A DNA stretch of 64,000 nucleotides from Williamsia sp. (GTDB lineage Bacteria > Bacteroidota > Bacteroidia > Chitinophagales > Chitinophagaceae): positions 81,481 to 145,480 of the forward strand of contig JADCRZ010000013.1 of the NCBI GenBank assembly GCA_015069695.1, given 5' to 3'. This document shows, in pieces, positions 36,045 through 45,499 of this stretch. The translations under genes and the position numbers were made by a program. Every line of letters begins with the position of its first letter. Position 1 is the first letter of the stretch. The notes beneath the pieces were generated by a model, which made no database searches, was not told the origin of the DNA, and saw only the letters and a list, made by a program, of their open reading frames with translations.

Positions 36045-36566
36045 TTGAAGACGATCCTCAACGAGCACCATTTGTCGCTGACCATCCAGCGCTTGTGTCA
36101 CCAGATCCTGGAAAACCACCTGGATCTCAAGGACACGGTGCTCATTGGCATCCAGCCCCGGGGTATCTATGTGTCAGACCGGCTCGTGCGCGAACTCAAA
36201 AAAGAACTGCCGGGTCAGCCGGTCAATTATGGTTTGCTGGACATTACGTTTTACCGCGACGATGTGCGCAAACAGCTGCTCAAGGCAAACCATACCAATA
36301 TCAACTTCACGGTGGAAAACAAACATGTGATCCTTGTAGATGATGTCCTGTTCACCGGCCGTACCATCCGGGCAGCCATGGATGCCTTGCTTGATTTTGG
36401 CAGGCCGGCTTCCGTTGAGCTATGCGTTTTGATCGACAGGCGTTTCAGCCGCCAGCTGCCCATCCAGCCTGATTATATCGGAAAATCGATCGACTCGTTT
36501 CAGTCGCAAAAAGTAAAAGTATTCTGGAAGGAAAAAGACGGGGCAGAAGAAGTGGTTTTAATGTAG
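36045..36566 (+). CDS. pyrR: PyrR-type bifunctional pyrimidine regulator/uracil phosphoribosyltransferase
   Basis: 173 residues from a TTG start (MKTILNEHHLSLTIQRLCHQ), no ATG being available. The PRPP loop HVILVDDVLFTGRTIRAAMD is typical, with IGIQPRGIYVSDRL and LLDITFYRDDVRK as in PyrR. In Firmicutes PyrR controls pyr attenuation and has weak uracil phosphoribosyltransferase activity; in Bacteroidota the regulatory role is less well studied. The gene is followed 53 bases later by pyrB, supporting a pyrimidine link. Confidence 0.92.
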   Translation: MKTILNEHHLSLTIQRLCHQILENHLDLKDTVLIGIQPRGIYVSDRLVRELKKELPGQPVNYGLLDITFYRDDVRKQLLKANHTNINFTVENKHVILVDDVLFTGRTIRAAMDALLDFGRPASVELCVLIDRRFSRQLPIQPDYIGKSIDSFQSQKVKVFWKEKDGAEEVVLM

Positions 36567-36582
36567 CACCCGCAAGGATCTG

Positions 36583-36612
36583 TTGTATGTTAATAAAATT
36601 ATTCTAATTTAG
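36583..36612 (+). promoter_or_regulatory. Candidate promoter for pyrB
   Basis: TTG, 19 bases, then TAATTTAG, near the TAnnTTTG pattern, ending 7 bases before the pyrB ATG. The short AT-rich spacer between pyrR and pyrB fits an internal promoter. Pattern match only. Confidence 0.35.
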
Positions 36613-36619
36613 CTTTCTA

Positions 36620-37549
36620 ATGCAACTAAGTTCAAAACACCTTCTTGGCATTAGGCAGCTTACCGCACAAGACATCCAGCTTATATTAGATACAGCCTCC
36701 CAGTTCAAAGAAGTCCTGCAGCGCCCCATCAAAAAAGTTCCCTCTCTTCGCGACGTTACGATCGTTAACCTGTTTTACGAAAACTCTACCCGCACACGCA
36801 TTTCTTTTGAGCTGGCGGAAAAGCGCCTGAGCGCCGATACGGTCAATTTTGCCGTGAGCGGCTCTTCTGTTTCAAAAGGCGAATCCCTGCTCGATACGGT
36901 GAACAATATCCTGTCGATGAAGGTAGACATGGTGGTGATGCGGCACAGCGCTACGGGGGCACCACATTTCTTATCCAAGCATATCCAGGCTTCTATCATC
37001 AATGCCGGCGATGGCATCAATGAACATCCAACCCAAGCTTTGCTGGATGCGTTTTCGATAACAGAAAAGCTGCAGAGCCTGCGGGGGAAAAAGATCGCCA
37101 TTGTAGGCGACATCATGCATTCAAGGGTTGCGTTGAGCAATATTTACCTCCTGCGCAAAATGGAGGCAGAGGTGATGGTGGTAGGACCGCCCACCCTGAT
37201 CCCAAAATATTTACAGGAAGCTTTTGATATCCGGGTTGAATACAACCTGCTCAAAGCCCTTCAATGGTGCGATGTGGCCAATGTGCTGCGCATCCAGCTG
37301 GAGCGGCAAAACCAGGTCTTGTTCTCCTCCCTGCGCGAATACAATCTGGCGTATGGAATCAAAAAGTCGGTGCTGGCCCAGCTAAAGAAAGAAATCGTGA
37401 TCATGCATCCCGGCCCGATCAACAGGGGCGTAGAGATAGACAGTGATGTGGCAGACAGCCAGCAGTCGGTGATCCTGCAACAGGTGGAGAATGGAGTGGC
37501 TGTGCGGATGGCTGTGCTTTACTTACTGGCCGGGCAAAGAGAATCCTGA
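36620..37549 (+). CDS. pyrB: Aspartate carbamoyltransferase catalytic chain
   Basis: 309 residues with the carbamoyl-phosphate loop FYENSTRTRISFELAEKRLS, the HRSATGAPH-like MRHSATGAPHFLSKH, DGINEHPTQALLDAF and MHPGPINRGVEIDSDVADSQ. It condenses carbamoyl phosphate and aspartate in the second step of UMP synthesis. No pyrI regulatory-chain gene or pyrC is next to it. It follows pyrR closely and precedes coaD by 60 bases on the same strand. Confidence 0.97.
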   Translation: MQLSSKHLLGIRQLTAQDIQLILDTASQFKEVLQRPIKKVPSLRDVTIVNLFYENSTRTRISFELAEKRLSADTVNFAVSGSSVSKGESLLDTVNNILSMKVDMVVMRHSATGAPHFLSKHIQASIINAGDGINEHPTQALLDAFSITEKLQSLRGKKIAIVGDIMHSRVALSNIYLLRKMEAEVMVVGPPTLIPKYLQEAFDIRVEYNLLKALQWCDVANVLRIQLERQNQVLFSSLREYNLAYGIKKSVLAQLKKEIVIMHPGPINRGVEIDSDVADSQQSVILQQVENGVAVRMAVLYLLAGQRES

Positions 37550-37609
37550 CCCTTGTTGTTGAATGAGGGAAGACATCATTTTATTAAACCAATTATTTAA
37601 AAGATCCGT

Positions 37610-38095
37610 ATGAAACGCATCGGCCTTTTCCCAGGAACCTTTGATCCGGTCACGATCGGTCATCTGGACATCATCGACCGCTCGCTGGCTTTGTTTGACA
37701 AGCTGGTTATCGGCATCGGGAAAAATGCCAATAAGCAACCAATGTTTTCGGAGGAGCTGCGGCAGTCGTGGATTGAAAATATCTACAAGGGCAATCCAAA
37801 GGTAGAGGTAGTGGTATATGAAGGACTGACAGTGGAATGCTGCAAAAAGGTCAATGCCCGCTTTATCCTCCGGGGTATACGCTATGTTAATGATTTCGAA
37901 TATGAAAAGGCGATTGCCGATATGAACCGGAGTTTGGCCAGCAACATTGAGACCATCTTTTTAACCTGTCTGCCCCAATATACATCGGTTGCCTCTACAC
38001 TGGTACGGGATGTCATCCGCAACGGGGGAGATGCCTCCCAGTTCCTCCCCAAATTGGTTCTGCACTATTTGGAGAAAGAAAACTTACTCACCTGA
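37610..38095 (+). CDS. coaD: Phosphopantetheine adenylyltransferase
   Basis: 161 residues, the usual length. The nucleotidyltransferase TxGH motif lies in GLFPGTFDPVTIGHLDIIDR, with FILRGIRYVNDFEYEKAIAD and FLTCLPQYTSVASTLVRDVI containing the second ATP-binding region. It forms dephospho-CoA from 4'-phosphopantetheine and ATP in CoA synthesis. It converges on the Nudix gene downstream. Confidence 0.97.
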   Translation: MKRIGLFPGTFDPVTIGHLDIIDRSLALFDKLVIGIGKNANKQPMFSEELRQSWIENIYKGNPKVEVVVYEGLTVECCKKVNARFILRGIRYVNDFEYEKAIADMNRSLASNIETIFLTCLPQYTSVASTLVRDVIRNGGDASQFLPKLVLHYLEKENLLT

Positions 38096-38152
38096 AAAGG
38101 GAGCCCTAAATTCTGCTTAACATAATTTATCCACTCTTCTATGTTCCCTGTT

Positions 38153-38782
38153 TTAATTTTCAGGCCGGTAGGAGTCCAGTACATCCCTGATCGCCTGGTA
38201 AGTATTGCTGAGTACTTCCCCCAGTTGGTCAGGCCTTATCCATTTTACTTCCAGGATATCTTCTTCGGTTTGCGCTGTAAGTGAGGTCTTGCTATCTGCT
38301 GTCATCTGGTACCAATAGGTTTCCTTTAAGATTTCTTCTCCATCCTGCTGGTAAGTGTGATAAGTTACCAGCAGTTCTTTCTCCAGGGTAAGACCTGAAA
38401 GACCCGTTTCCTCTTCTACTTCCCTGAGCGCACAGGCAGGAAGGGTTTCTCCGGGATCGAGTTTGCCTTTGGGAAGATCCCAGCGGCCGCGGCGGAAGAT
38501 AAACAGGATCTCGCCCCGTTCGTTGATGACCAGTCCGCCGCCTGCCTGTATAACCGTAAACTGATCCCAGAAAGCCTCTTTGAGTTCACTTAAGGGCTCA
38601 TGGTAATAGATAACGGCGTCTGTTTTTTCTGACCGGATATTTTGAAATGCACTATGGAGGTGGCTGGGTGATAAACCATTGACGAATAAGATCTTTGGCT
38701 TGTCCAGGTACGGCGTGAGCTCCGGACCAGGCGTATCAAGCAGGAAGATGGGCTTTTGGTCAAAATAAATTTTATAGTGCAT
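38153..38782 (-). CDS. Nudix hydrolase with N-terminal extension
   Basis: 209 residues. The Nudix box is GKLDPGETLPACALREVEEE followed by TGLSG, fitting GX5EX7REUXEEXGU completely. The first 75 residues (MHYKIYFDQKPIFLLDT and following) form a separate small domain common to a Bacteroidota subgroup. Nudix enzymes split nucleoside diphosphates linked to other groups; the substrate here is not known. It is divergent from pyrE with 63 bases between starts. Confidence 0.9.
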   Translation of the reverse strand: MHYKIYFDQKPIFLLDTPGPELTPYLDKPKILFVNGLSPSHLHSAFQNIRSEKTDAVIYYHEPLSELKEAFWDQFTVIQAGGGLVINERGEILFIFRRGRWDLPKGKLDPGETLPACALREVEEETGLSGLTLEKELLVTYHTYQQDGEEILKETYWYQMTADSKTSLTAQTEEDILEVKWIRPDQLGEVLSNTYQAIRDVLDSYRPEN

Positions 38783-38845
38783 ATGCGTGCAAATGTATTC
38801 TTATTTATAGCAGCATGATTGCATCAATAACCCTACTTTCGCTTT

Positions 38846-39478
38846 ATGACCGACCAAAAAGCTGTAGCAGAAAAATTATTGCAGATCGATGCCATCCGGT
38901 TAAGTCCGGCCGCTCCGTTTACCTGGGCAAGCGGCTGGAAAAGTCCGATCTACTGCGACAATCGGAAAGTCCTTTCTTTTCCTTATGTCCGCGATTTTAT
39001 CAAATCAGAGATGTGCAACCTGGTTTTTGATCAGTTTCCGGATGCAGACCTGCTAGCAGGTGTGGCCACAGCCGGAATAGCCTGGGGGGCGATGGCTGCC
39101 GACCAGCTCAAGCTTCCCTTTGTATATGTCCGGTCTAAACCAAAAGAACACGGGCTTGGTAACCAGATTGAAGGTTTTTTTGAAAAAGGCTGGAAAACGG
39201 TTGTGATCGAAGACCTCGTATCGACCGGCAAAAGCAGTTTGCAGGCGGTAGAAGCGCTCCAGGCGGCCGGTCTGGAAATCAACGGCGTAGTATCGATCTT
39301 TAACTACAACTTCGCGCAGGCTGCTGAGGCGTTTGATAGAATGAGCATAGATACACGCTCCCTTACCGACTATAATACCCTGATCAAACTGGCTGTTGAA
39401 AAAGGGACGGTTTCAGCAGACCAGGAGGCCGTTTTGTTAAAATGGAGAGAGAACCCTTCTGTTTGGACCGGGCTTTAA
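38846..39478 (+). CDS. pyrE: Orotate phosphoribosyltransferase
   Basis: 210 residues with AAPFTWASGWKSPIYCDNRK at the N-terminus, LLAGVATAGIAWGAMAADQL, YVRSKPKEHGLGNQIEGFFE and the PRPP loop TVVIEDLVSTGKSSLQAVEA. It makes OMP from orotate and PRPP in UMP synthesis. It lies 1.3 kb from pyrB with coaD and the Nudix gene between, so the pathway genes cluster loosely. A TACTTTCG element 5 bases before the ATG might be a weak -7 site. Confidence 0.97.
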   Translation: MTDQKAVAEKLLQIDAIRLSPAAPFTWASGWKSPIYCDNRKVLSFPYVRDFIKSEMCNLVFDQFPDADLLAGVATAGIAWGAMAADQLKLPFVYVRSKPKEHGLGNQIEGFFEKGWKTVVIEDLVSTGKSSLQAVEALQAAGLEINGVVSIFNYNFAQAAEAFDRMSIDTRSLTDYNTLIKLAVEKGTVSADQEAVLLKWRENPSVWTGL

Positions 39479-39503
39479 TTATATTTGAACAGAATTCTTT
39501 ATT

Positions 39504-39875
39504 ATGAAGCAGCTGAAGCTTGTTCTTGTCATGATCCTTGGCTTTTTGTCATTTTCGTTTGCACAGTCCAAAAAGCCGGTTTTAACCGCCACGATCAATA
39601 CCCCCAATGCGCAATGTGATGTATGTAAACAACGCATAGAATCTTTTATGACCCGGGAAGAAGGCGTGATCAAGACCGTGGTTGATTTTAGAAGAAAGGT
39701 GACCAAGGTGACGTATTTCACCGAGCGGACAAACATAGAGAACATAAAAACCGCTATAGCCAACCTGGGCTTTGATGCGGATGATGTAACTGCCAATCCT
39801 GAATTTTACAATAAGCTGCCCCAGTGTTGTAAGAAAACAGAAGACGGAGGCGGAAAGCCCCCGGTGAAACCCTGA
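39504..39875 (+). CDS. Exported heavy-metal-associated (HMA-like) domain protein
   Basis: 123 residues with a signal peptide, MKQLKLVLVMILGFLSFSFA, then an HMA-type fold with the metal motif CDVCKQRIESFMTREEGVIK and IENIKTAIANLGFDADDVTA. A second Cys pair, PQCCKKTEDGGG, lies near the C-terminus. It probably binds copper or a similar ion in the periplasm. It follows pyrE by 25 bases but has no metabolic link to it; no P-type ATPase is nearby. Confidence 0.82.
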   Translation: MKQLKLVLVMILGFLSFSFAQSKKPVLTATINTPNAQCDVCKQRIESFMTREEGVIKTVVDFRRKVTKVTYFTERTNIENIKTAIANLGFDADDVTANPEFYNKLPQCCKKTEDGGGKPPVKP

Positions 39876-39904
39876 TTGGCTGTATCAGTCCTTACGCATA
39901 CTGT

Positions 39905-40369
39905 TTATTTAAAAAGATCCAGGCGCTGTTTTCCTTCATAATGGAGGGGAAACGTGAAGTAAAAGCCGGCCTTTCCGATTTTGGCTTTTCCATCCAATCT
40001 TATATTATACTCCTGGGTGAGCAGGGCACCCAGCCCGTTCAATAGCACTTTTTTCAGCTCCACTTCTTTGATGGATACAGGTACGAGAAAGGTATCCCGC
40101 TTTGGGATTTCCATGAGGGTATCCAAAACAGATTTGCCAAAATACTGGTCGTTCACATAAAAATTCATTTCTGCCGATTTCAAGCGCAGTTTGTAAGGAT
40201 TCGGGTTATAAAATTTTAAATCTGCCGACAGGTCAGACCTTCCTTTGGTAATCTCAGAAACCTGGAAGTGCTGGAAATCGACATACTGCAAAGCCTGCGG
40301 CTTTTTACAGCTGGCAAATATTCCCACAAAAAACACCAGAAAACAACAATAGGAGAGTAGGCATTTCAT
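39905..40369 (-). CDS. LEA type 2-like lipoprotein
   Basis: 154 residues from the Met beginning MKCLLSYCCFLVFFVGIFAS; the next residue is the lipobox Cys. A longer frame to 40429 only adds hydrophobic residues. The rest is an all-beta domain with FQVSEITKGRSDLSADLKFY and NPNPYKLRLKSAEMNFYVND, which match the LEA-14/WHy-like type 2 late-embryogenesis-abundant family. Role unknown; probably tethered to the periplasmic side of a membrane. Confidence 0.75.
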   Translation of the reverse strand: MKCLLSYCCFLVFFVGIFASCKKPQALQYVDFQHFQVSEITKGRSDLSADLKFYNPNPYKLRLKSAEMNFYVNDQYFGKSVLDTLMEIPKRDTFLVPVSIKEVELKKVLLNGLGALLTQEYNIRLDGKAKIGKAGFYFTFPLHYEGKQRLDLFK

Positions 40370-40894
40370 GGGTGCGAAACTACCAAGAAAAATGCTGCAA
40401 TAAATCCCAAAAATGGATGCTAAAACCAATAGCAGACAATGATTTTAGGCTTGTCTAAAAATTCGATTTTATAAACTAATTTATTTAGCATTAAACAAGA
40501 CTTGTAAACAATTAATTTACAATGCATAATAAATAAAAAATGCAAATTATAAGAGTGCATTCCTGGATATTTATGTGCTTCATGATTAACTTTAAAATGT
40601 GTATTTAGGAAAAGTTAGAATAAAATTGTATATTTCATTTTTTTTGTTGATTTTCATTAAGTTGTGATATAAAAATGATTATTAATGACAGATACAGTGC
40701 TGATAACTAGATTTCCCGGTGTTCAAGTAAGTTTTCAAGATTTGACATGCTCACCCATCTGTTCTGTTGAAACCTGCATCCAGGTTAGAAGTTGATGAAA
40801 AGAGCACGATCGCATAATAGAATGGCAAAATCGTTTTGTAGATAGCAACCATTATCTTTATACATCCGGATATAAAAACCCAGTTCTGTTTACA
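40370..40894. other. AT-rich spacer without a gene
   Basis: The 525 bases between the divergent LEA-like lipoprotein and the PKD giant are strongly AT-rich, with many ATAAA and TTAAT runs and no credible reading frame. It must hold both promoters. I see no tRNA, long palindrome or terminator. Confidence 0.6.
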
Positions 40895-43800
40895 TTGAAA
40901 AGTCTTTTGTTAAGGCTCTCTGTCTTTGGGGCTTGCCTGCTGGCTGCTCTTTCTTCCTTCTCACAGGATTTTACCAATAAGGGCAAAGACTTTTGGGTTG
41001 CCTATGGTAACCATGTAAGAATGTTCTCATCTATCAGCAACAGTACCCCGGCCGAAAAAATGCAGCTGTACATGACATCGGATGTGAATACCTCGGGTAC
41101 GGTAGACATTCCCGGCATCAGCACTTCGCTTAGCTTTACGGTTACAGCCAATCAGATTACCACCCTCGACATACCCCGAGCTGCAGCCTTGCTCGATGAA
41201 GGCGTGTATAACCTGGGGATACATATAAAAGCCCTCAAGCCCGTGGTTGTATACAGCTTTATATATGTGAATTCTATATCCGGCGCCACCTTGTGCCTGC
41301 CGGTCAATACGCTTGGGAGAGACTATTACTCAATCAATTATACCCAGATCTCCAACGAAACAAACTCTTATTCTTATTTTGACGTGATCGCTACCGATAC
41401 CGGCACCACCACGGTAGAGATCACACCTTCCCAGGCTACCAAAGGGGGGCATGCAGCCGGTATTCCGTACATGATCTCCCTGACCCAGGGGCAGATCTAC
41501 CAGGCTTTGGGCGTTTCAACAAGCAGCGGGTCTGCTAACAGGGGAGTAGATCTTACGGGCTCACGCATCCGCTCTATCAGCACCGGCATAGGCACCTGTA
41601 AGAAAATAGCCGTTTTTTGCGGCAGCGGAAAGATTTCCATCGGCTGTGCACCCAACGCCGGTACCTCTGATAACCTCTACCAGCAAATGTACCCGCTGAG
41701 CACCTGGGGCAAAACCTACCTGACCGTGCCTTCCGTAAACAAAGCAAGCAGTGTCAACCAGAACAATATTTACAGGATATTTAAGTCTGACCCCTCTGCT
41801 ACGGTAAAGCTGGACGGTACGGTAATCAACGGTAACTTGTATACCAACAACCAGTATTATGAATTCAACAGCCAAAACCCGGCTTATATTGAATCAGACA
41901 AACCCATCCTGGTAGCGCAATACCTGACCACATCAGGCTGCAGCGGCAATACCGGACAGGGTGATCCGGAAATGATCTACCTGAACCCTGTTGAGCAAAC
42001 CATATCCAGTGTTACCCTGAATTCCATGCAGCCAGCGGCCAATACAAATATAAATGAGCACCACATCAATGTTGTATGCAGAAATGCGCCGGAGATTACC
42101 GGCTCGTTCAGGATCGATGGCGTGCTTACAGGCGGTTTTAAGCCATTGGCTACCAACACGGCGTATGCATATGCCCAACTTACGGTTACCCAGGGGACCC
42201 ACACCCTTTCCTGCGATTCGGGCTTTAATGCCATTGCGTACGGGTTTGGAAGCGCAGAATCGTATGGATATTCTGCCGGAACCAATCTCAAAGACCTTTA
42301 CCAGTTTGTTTCGGTCCAAAACCAATATGCGACAGTCAGCTTTCCGGCTGCCTGCCGCAACTCTCCGTTCAAGTTTTCCATGACCCTGCCTTATAAACCC
42401 CTTTCGCTCAAATGGGTGTTCAACGGGCTGTTTACCGATACAATCGTATATAACCCGGTCGTGGATTCATCCTGGACCGTGAACGACCGCGTGTTGTACC
42501 GCTTCAAGCTCGACCGGTTTTACACCATCTCAAGCATCGCTACTTACCCGATCACCATTTTTGCCAACAACCCGACCTCCGACGGTTGCAGCGGGGAGCA
42601 GGAGATCAGCTATGACCTTCAGATATTTGAACGGCCCCAGGCAGCGTTTACCGGCAGTTTGCCCCAATGCCTGGGTGATACCATGAAATTAGTTGACACA
42701 ACCAATGGCAATGGCCGGGCAGTCGTAAAATGGACCTGGGATTTTGGCGATGGCTCCAGCTCAACCCTCAAAAATCCATCCCATGTTTACCGCACTGCCG
42801 GGTCTTATAAGTTGAATTTCAATGCCATTACAGATGTTGGCTGTTTATCTGATACGATATCCAAAGTTGTTACACTGACCGAATTGCCGGTTGCAGCTTT
42901 TACAACAGCCAATGCCGTGTGCGAAAAAACGCCTGTACAATTCAAAGACGGATCCACCCCCGCCAACGGCGACATCACAAAATGGAACTGGAACTTTGGC
43001 GACGGCAGCACAGCCACAACCCAGTCGCCGGTACATACATTTGCCCAGGGCAGCAGCACCGTAAGCCTGCAGGTAGAAACAAAAACCGGTTGTAAAAGCA
43101 GTGTGTCCCAAGCGCTCGCTGTCAATTACCAGCCGCATCCCCGCTTTGGCCTGCCGGAAATCTGCCTGAACGATGCGTCTGCGACCTTTACCGATTCTTC
43201 CACCATTGCAAACAATTCACAAGGGGGTTTTCGCTACCGCTGGCAGTTTGGCGATGCTGCTGCCACGGCTGCCAACCCGGATACCTCCTTGCTCAGGAAT
43301 CCCTCCCATAAATACACCGCCACTGGCAATTACCGGGTTACCTTGCAGGTTACCACTGCTGCCGGCTGTGTGGCTGATACTACCCAGCTCTTTACGGTAA
43401 ATGGAGCCGTGCCGAAGGCGGACCTGGTTGTGAAGTCACCGGATCAGCTTTGCAGCAATGCAGCCGTTGAGCTGACTGACAAAGCGGGGGTCGATTTTGG
43501 GAAAATCACCCGGGTAGAGATTTACTGGGATTATGGCAATGACCCTGCGCTGAAAACGGTGGATGACAACCCTGTTGCCGGGGCCACTTACAAGCATTTA
43601 TATCCGGCATTTGGTATGCCTGTTTCAAAAACCGTTCAGGTGGCTTACAAGGTGTTTTCAGGCATCAGCTGCAGCGACCAGGTCGTTAAAACCATCACCC
43701 TGTTGGCCCGCCCTGTGCTGAAGACAGACTCCATTCCGCCGGTTTGTGCAGACAAGCCTTCCTTCAGGATAGCTGCCATGCAGGAAATCAACGGATTGAC

Positions 43801-44449
43801 GGGTTCAGGCGTGTATGCAGGCACCGGTATTTCACCCGATGGAACATTTACGCCTGCTATAGCAAAAGCCGGTACCAAGGTCATAGCCTATACTTTTACC
43901 ACAACTGCAGGCTGTAAAACAACCGACAGCAATACGGTGATTGTTTATCCTGTTCCGCTGGTCAATGCAGGCCCTGACAAATCCGTTCTGGAAGGCGGCT
44001 CGGTTACCTTGGATGCCACGGCCACACTGGGTAGTACATTCACCTGGACACCCAGCCTTTATTTGGACAATAGCAGGTCTTTAACGCCCAAAGTCACACC
44101 GGTTGATAGCATTACTTACCGGCTTGATGTGACCTCTGCAAACGGCTGTATTGCTTCAGATCAGGTAAGTGTAACTGTGCTGAAGGACCTGAAGGTTCCC
44201 AATGCGTTTTCACCCAATGGCGATGGCATCAACGACACCTGGAAGATCCCGTATCTTTCTTCCTACCAGGGTGCAACGATCGAAGTTTTCAACCGTTACG
44301 GACAAAAAGTATTCTCTTCTTCCAATTACAACCGGGAATGGAACGGAACCTACAATGGCAATCCGCTGCCGGTGGGCACTTATTACTGGATCATCGATCC
44401 CAAAAACGGCAGAAAACAAATCAATGGTTCTGTCAGCATAATCCGTTGA
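40895..44449 (+). CDS. Giant secreted PKD-repeat protein with gliding-motility-type C-terminal sorting domain
   Basis: 1184 residues from a TTG start: MKSLLLRLSVFGACLLAALS is a signal peptide. The first 500 residues resemble the IgGFc-binding N-terminal region (FTNKGKDFWVAYGNHVRMFS). Several PKD-like domains follow, with TWDFGDGSSSTLKNPSHVYR, NWNFGDGSTATTQSPVHTFA and RWQFGDAAATAANPD. The last 85 residues, VPNAFSPNGDGINDTWKIPY to INGSVSIIR, are the CHU_C/type B sorting domain exported by the type IX system. It is probably a surface adhesin. A PorP/SprF gene follows 16 bases later. Confidence 0.92.
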   Translation: MKSLLLRLSVFGACLLAALSSFSQDFTNKGKDFWVAYGNHVRMFSSISNSTPAEKMQLYMTSDVNTSGTVDIPGISTSLSFTVTANQITTLDIPRAAALLDEGVYNLGIHIKALKPVVVYSFIYVNSISGATLCLPVNTLGRDYYSINYTQISNETNSYSYFDVIATDTGTTTVEITPSQATKGGHAAGIPYMISLTQGQIYQALGVSTSSGSANRGVDLTGSRIRSISTGIGTCKKIAVFCGSGKISIGCAPNAGTSDNLYQQMYPLSTWGKTYLTVPSVNKASSVNQNNIYRIFKSDPSATVKLDGTVINGNLYTNNQYYEFNSQNPAYIESDKPILVAQYLTTSGCSGNTGQGDPEMIYLNPVEQTISSVTLNSMQPAANTNINEHHINVVCRNAPEITGSFRIDGVLTGGFKPLATNTAYAYAQLTVTQGTHTLSCDSGFNAIAYGFGSAESYGYSAGTNLKDLYQFVSVQNQYATVSFPAACRNSPFKFSMTLPYKPLSLKWVFNGLFTDTIVYNPVVDSSWTVNDRVLYRFKLDRFYTISSIATYPITIFANNPTSDGCSGEQEISYDLQIFERPQAAFTGSLPQCLGDTMKLVDTTNGNGRAVVKWTWDFGDGSSSTLKNPSHVYRTAGSYKLNFNAITDVGCLSDTISKVVTLTELPVAAFTTANAVCEKTPVQFKDGSTPANGDITKWNWNFGDGSTATTQSPVHTFAQGSSTVSLQVETKTGCKSSVSQALAVNYQPHPRFGLPEICLNDASATFTDSSTIANNSQGGFRYRWQFGDAAATAANPDTSLLRNPSHKYTATGNYRVTLQVTTAAGCVADTTQLFTVNGAVPKADLVVKSPDQLCSNAAVELTDKAGVDFGKITRVEIYWDYGNDPALKTVDDNPVAGATYKHLYPAFGMPVSKTVQVAYKVFSGISCSDQVVKTITLLARPVLKTDSIPPVCADKPSFRIAAMQEINGLTGSGVYAGTGISPDGTFTPAIAKAGTKVIAYTFTTTAGCKTTDSNTVIVYPVPLVNAGPDKSVLEGGSVTLDATATLGSTFTWTPSLYLDNSRSLTPKVTPVDSITYRLDVTSANGCIASDQVSVTVLKDLKVPNAFSPNGDGINDTWKIPYLSSYQGATIEVFNRYGQKVFSSSNYNREWNGTYNGNPLPVGTYYWIIDPKNGRKQINGSVSIIR

Positions 44450-44465
44450 CAATGAACACACGTGT

Positions 44466-45488
44466 ATGAAGAAACCTATTCTTGCCTTCCTGTCTCTCTT
44501 CTCTGTCTGTTCACTCTGTGCGCAGCAGGAGCCGCATTATACCCAATATATCCTGAACCAATACATCCTGAACCCTGCCCTGACGGGGATCGAAAATTAT
44601 ACGGATGTCAAGATCAGTCACCGCCACCAATGGGTCGGTTTGCAGGATGCGCCTGTTACGACCTATTTGACCATTCACACGCCGCTGGGGAAAAAAGATG
44701 ACCGGATCACAGCCACATCTTATGATATGCCCGGGGAAAACCCCCGAGGCAGAAACTACTGGCAGGATTATGAAGCCGCCAAGCCTCACCATGGTATCGG
44801 ACTAAAGATCATCAATGACCGCACCGGTCCGCTGAACCGTTTTGGTGGTTACCTGAGTTATGCTTATCACCTGGGGATCAGTGCAAAAACCAGTTTGGCA
44901 GCCGGTTTTGAAGCGGGGATGAGAAACATCAGCCTGGACCGCTCCAAGCTTGATTTCGGCAGCGCCAATCCCTTGGACCCGGCGGTGTACAATTCAGGGG
45001 AAATCAACCGGATAAAACCTGATCTGGGAGCGGGGCTGTATCTGTATTCGGCAGATTATTTTGTTGGCTTGTCAGCACAGCAGATCCTCGCGCAAAAAAT
45101 TTATTTTTCTGATCAGAACCTCCAAACAGGCGGCTCGAGGCTGGTGCCGCACCTGTTTCTCACCGCCGGATACCGCTTTTTCCTCAGCGATGATTTCACT
45201 GCCCTGCCTTCGGCCATGATCAAATGGGTTGATCCCCTGCCTATTCAATACGACCTGAACGTCAAGGTCCAGTATCTCGACCGGCTCTGGGGCGCAGCCA
45301 GTTACCGGCTTCAGGATGGCTTTGCAGCTATGCTGGGGATCAATGTTTCCAACACATTCAACGTCGGGTATTCGTACGATTACAGCACATCCCGCCTGAA
45401 AACAGTCAGCAAAGGAACCCATGAAATCGTACTTGGCTTCCTGATCGGGAACAAATATGGGGATACTTGTCCGCGCAATGTTTGGTAA
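44466..45488 (+). CDS. PorP/SprF family type IX secretion system membrane protein
   Basis: 340 residues with a signal peptide (MKKPILAFLSLFSVCSLCAQ) and an outer-membrane beta-barrel pattern. EPHYTQYILNQYILNPALTG is the family's N-terminal signature, followed by KISHRHQWVGLQDAPVTTYL, and the C-terminal strand NVGYSYDYSTSRLKTVSKGT ends GTHEIVLGFLIG. Known relatives (SprF, PorP) help attach or export type IX cargo with the CHU_C domain, such as the upstream protein. The close coupling suggests a dedicated exporter-adhesin pair. Confidence 0.93.
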   Translation: MKKPILAFLSLFSVCSLCAQQEPHYTQYILNQYILNPALTGIENYTDVKISHRHQWVGLQDAPVTTYLTIHTPLGKKDDRITATSYDMPGENPRGRNYWQDYEAAKPHHGIGLKIINDRTGPLNRFGGYLSYAYHLGISAKTSLAAGFEAGMRNISLDRSKLDFGSANPLDPAVYNSGEINRIKPDLGAGLYLYSADYFVGLSAQQILAQKIYFSDQNLQTGGSRLVPHLFLTAGYRFFLSDDFTALPSAMIKWVDPLPIQYDLNVKVQYLDRLWGAASYRLQDGFAAMLGINVSNTFNVGYSYDYSTSRLKTVSKGTHEIVLGFLIGNKYGDTCPRNVW

Positions 45489-45499
45489 ACAGGAAGGAG

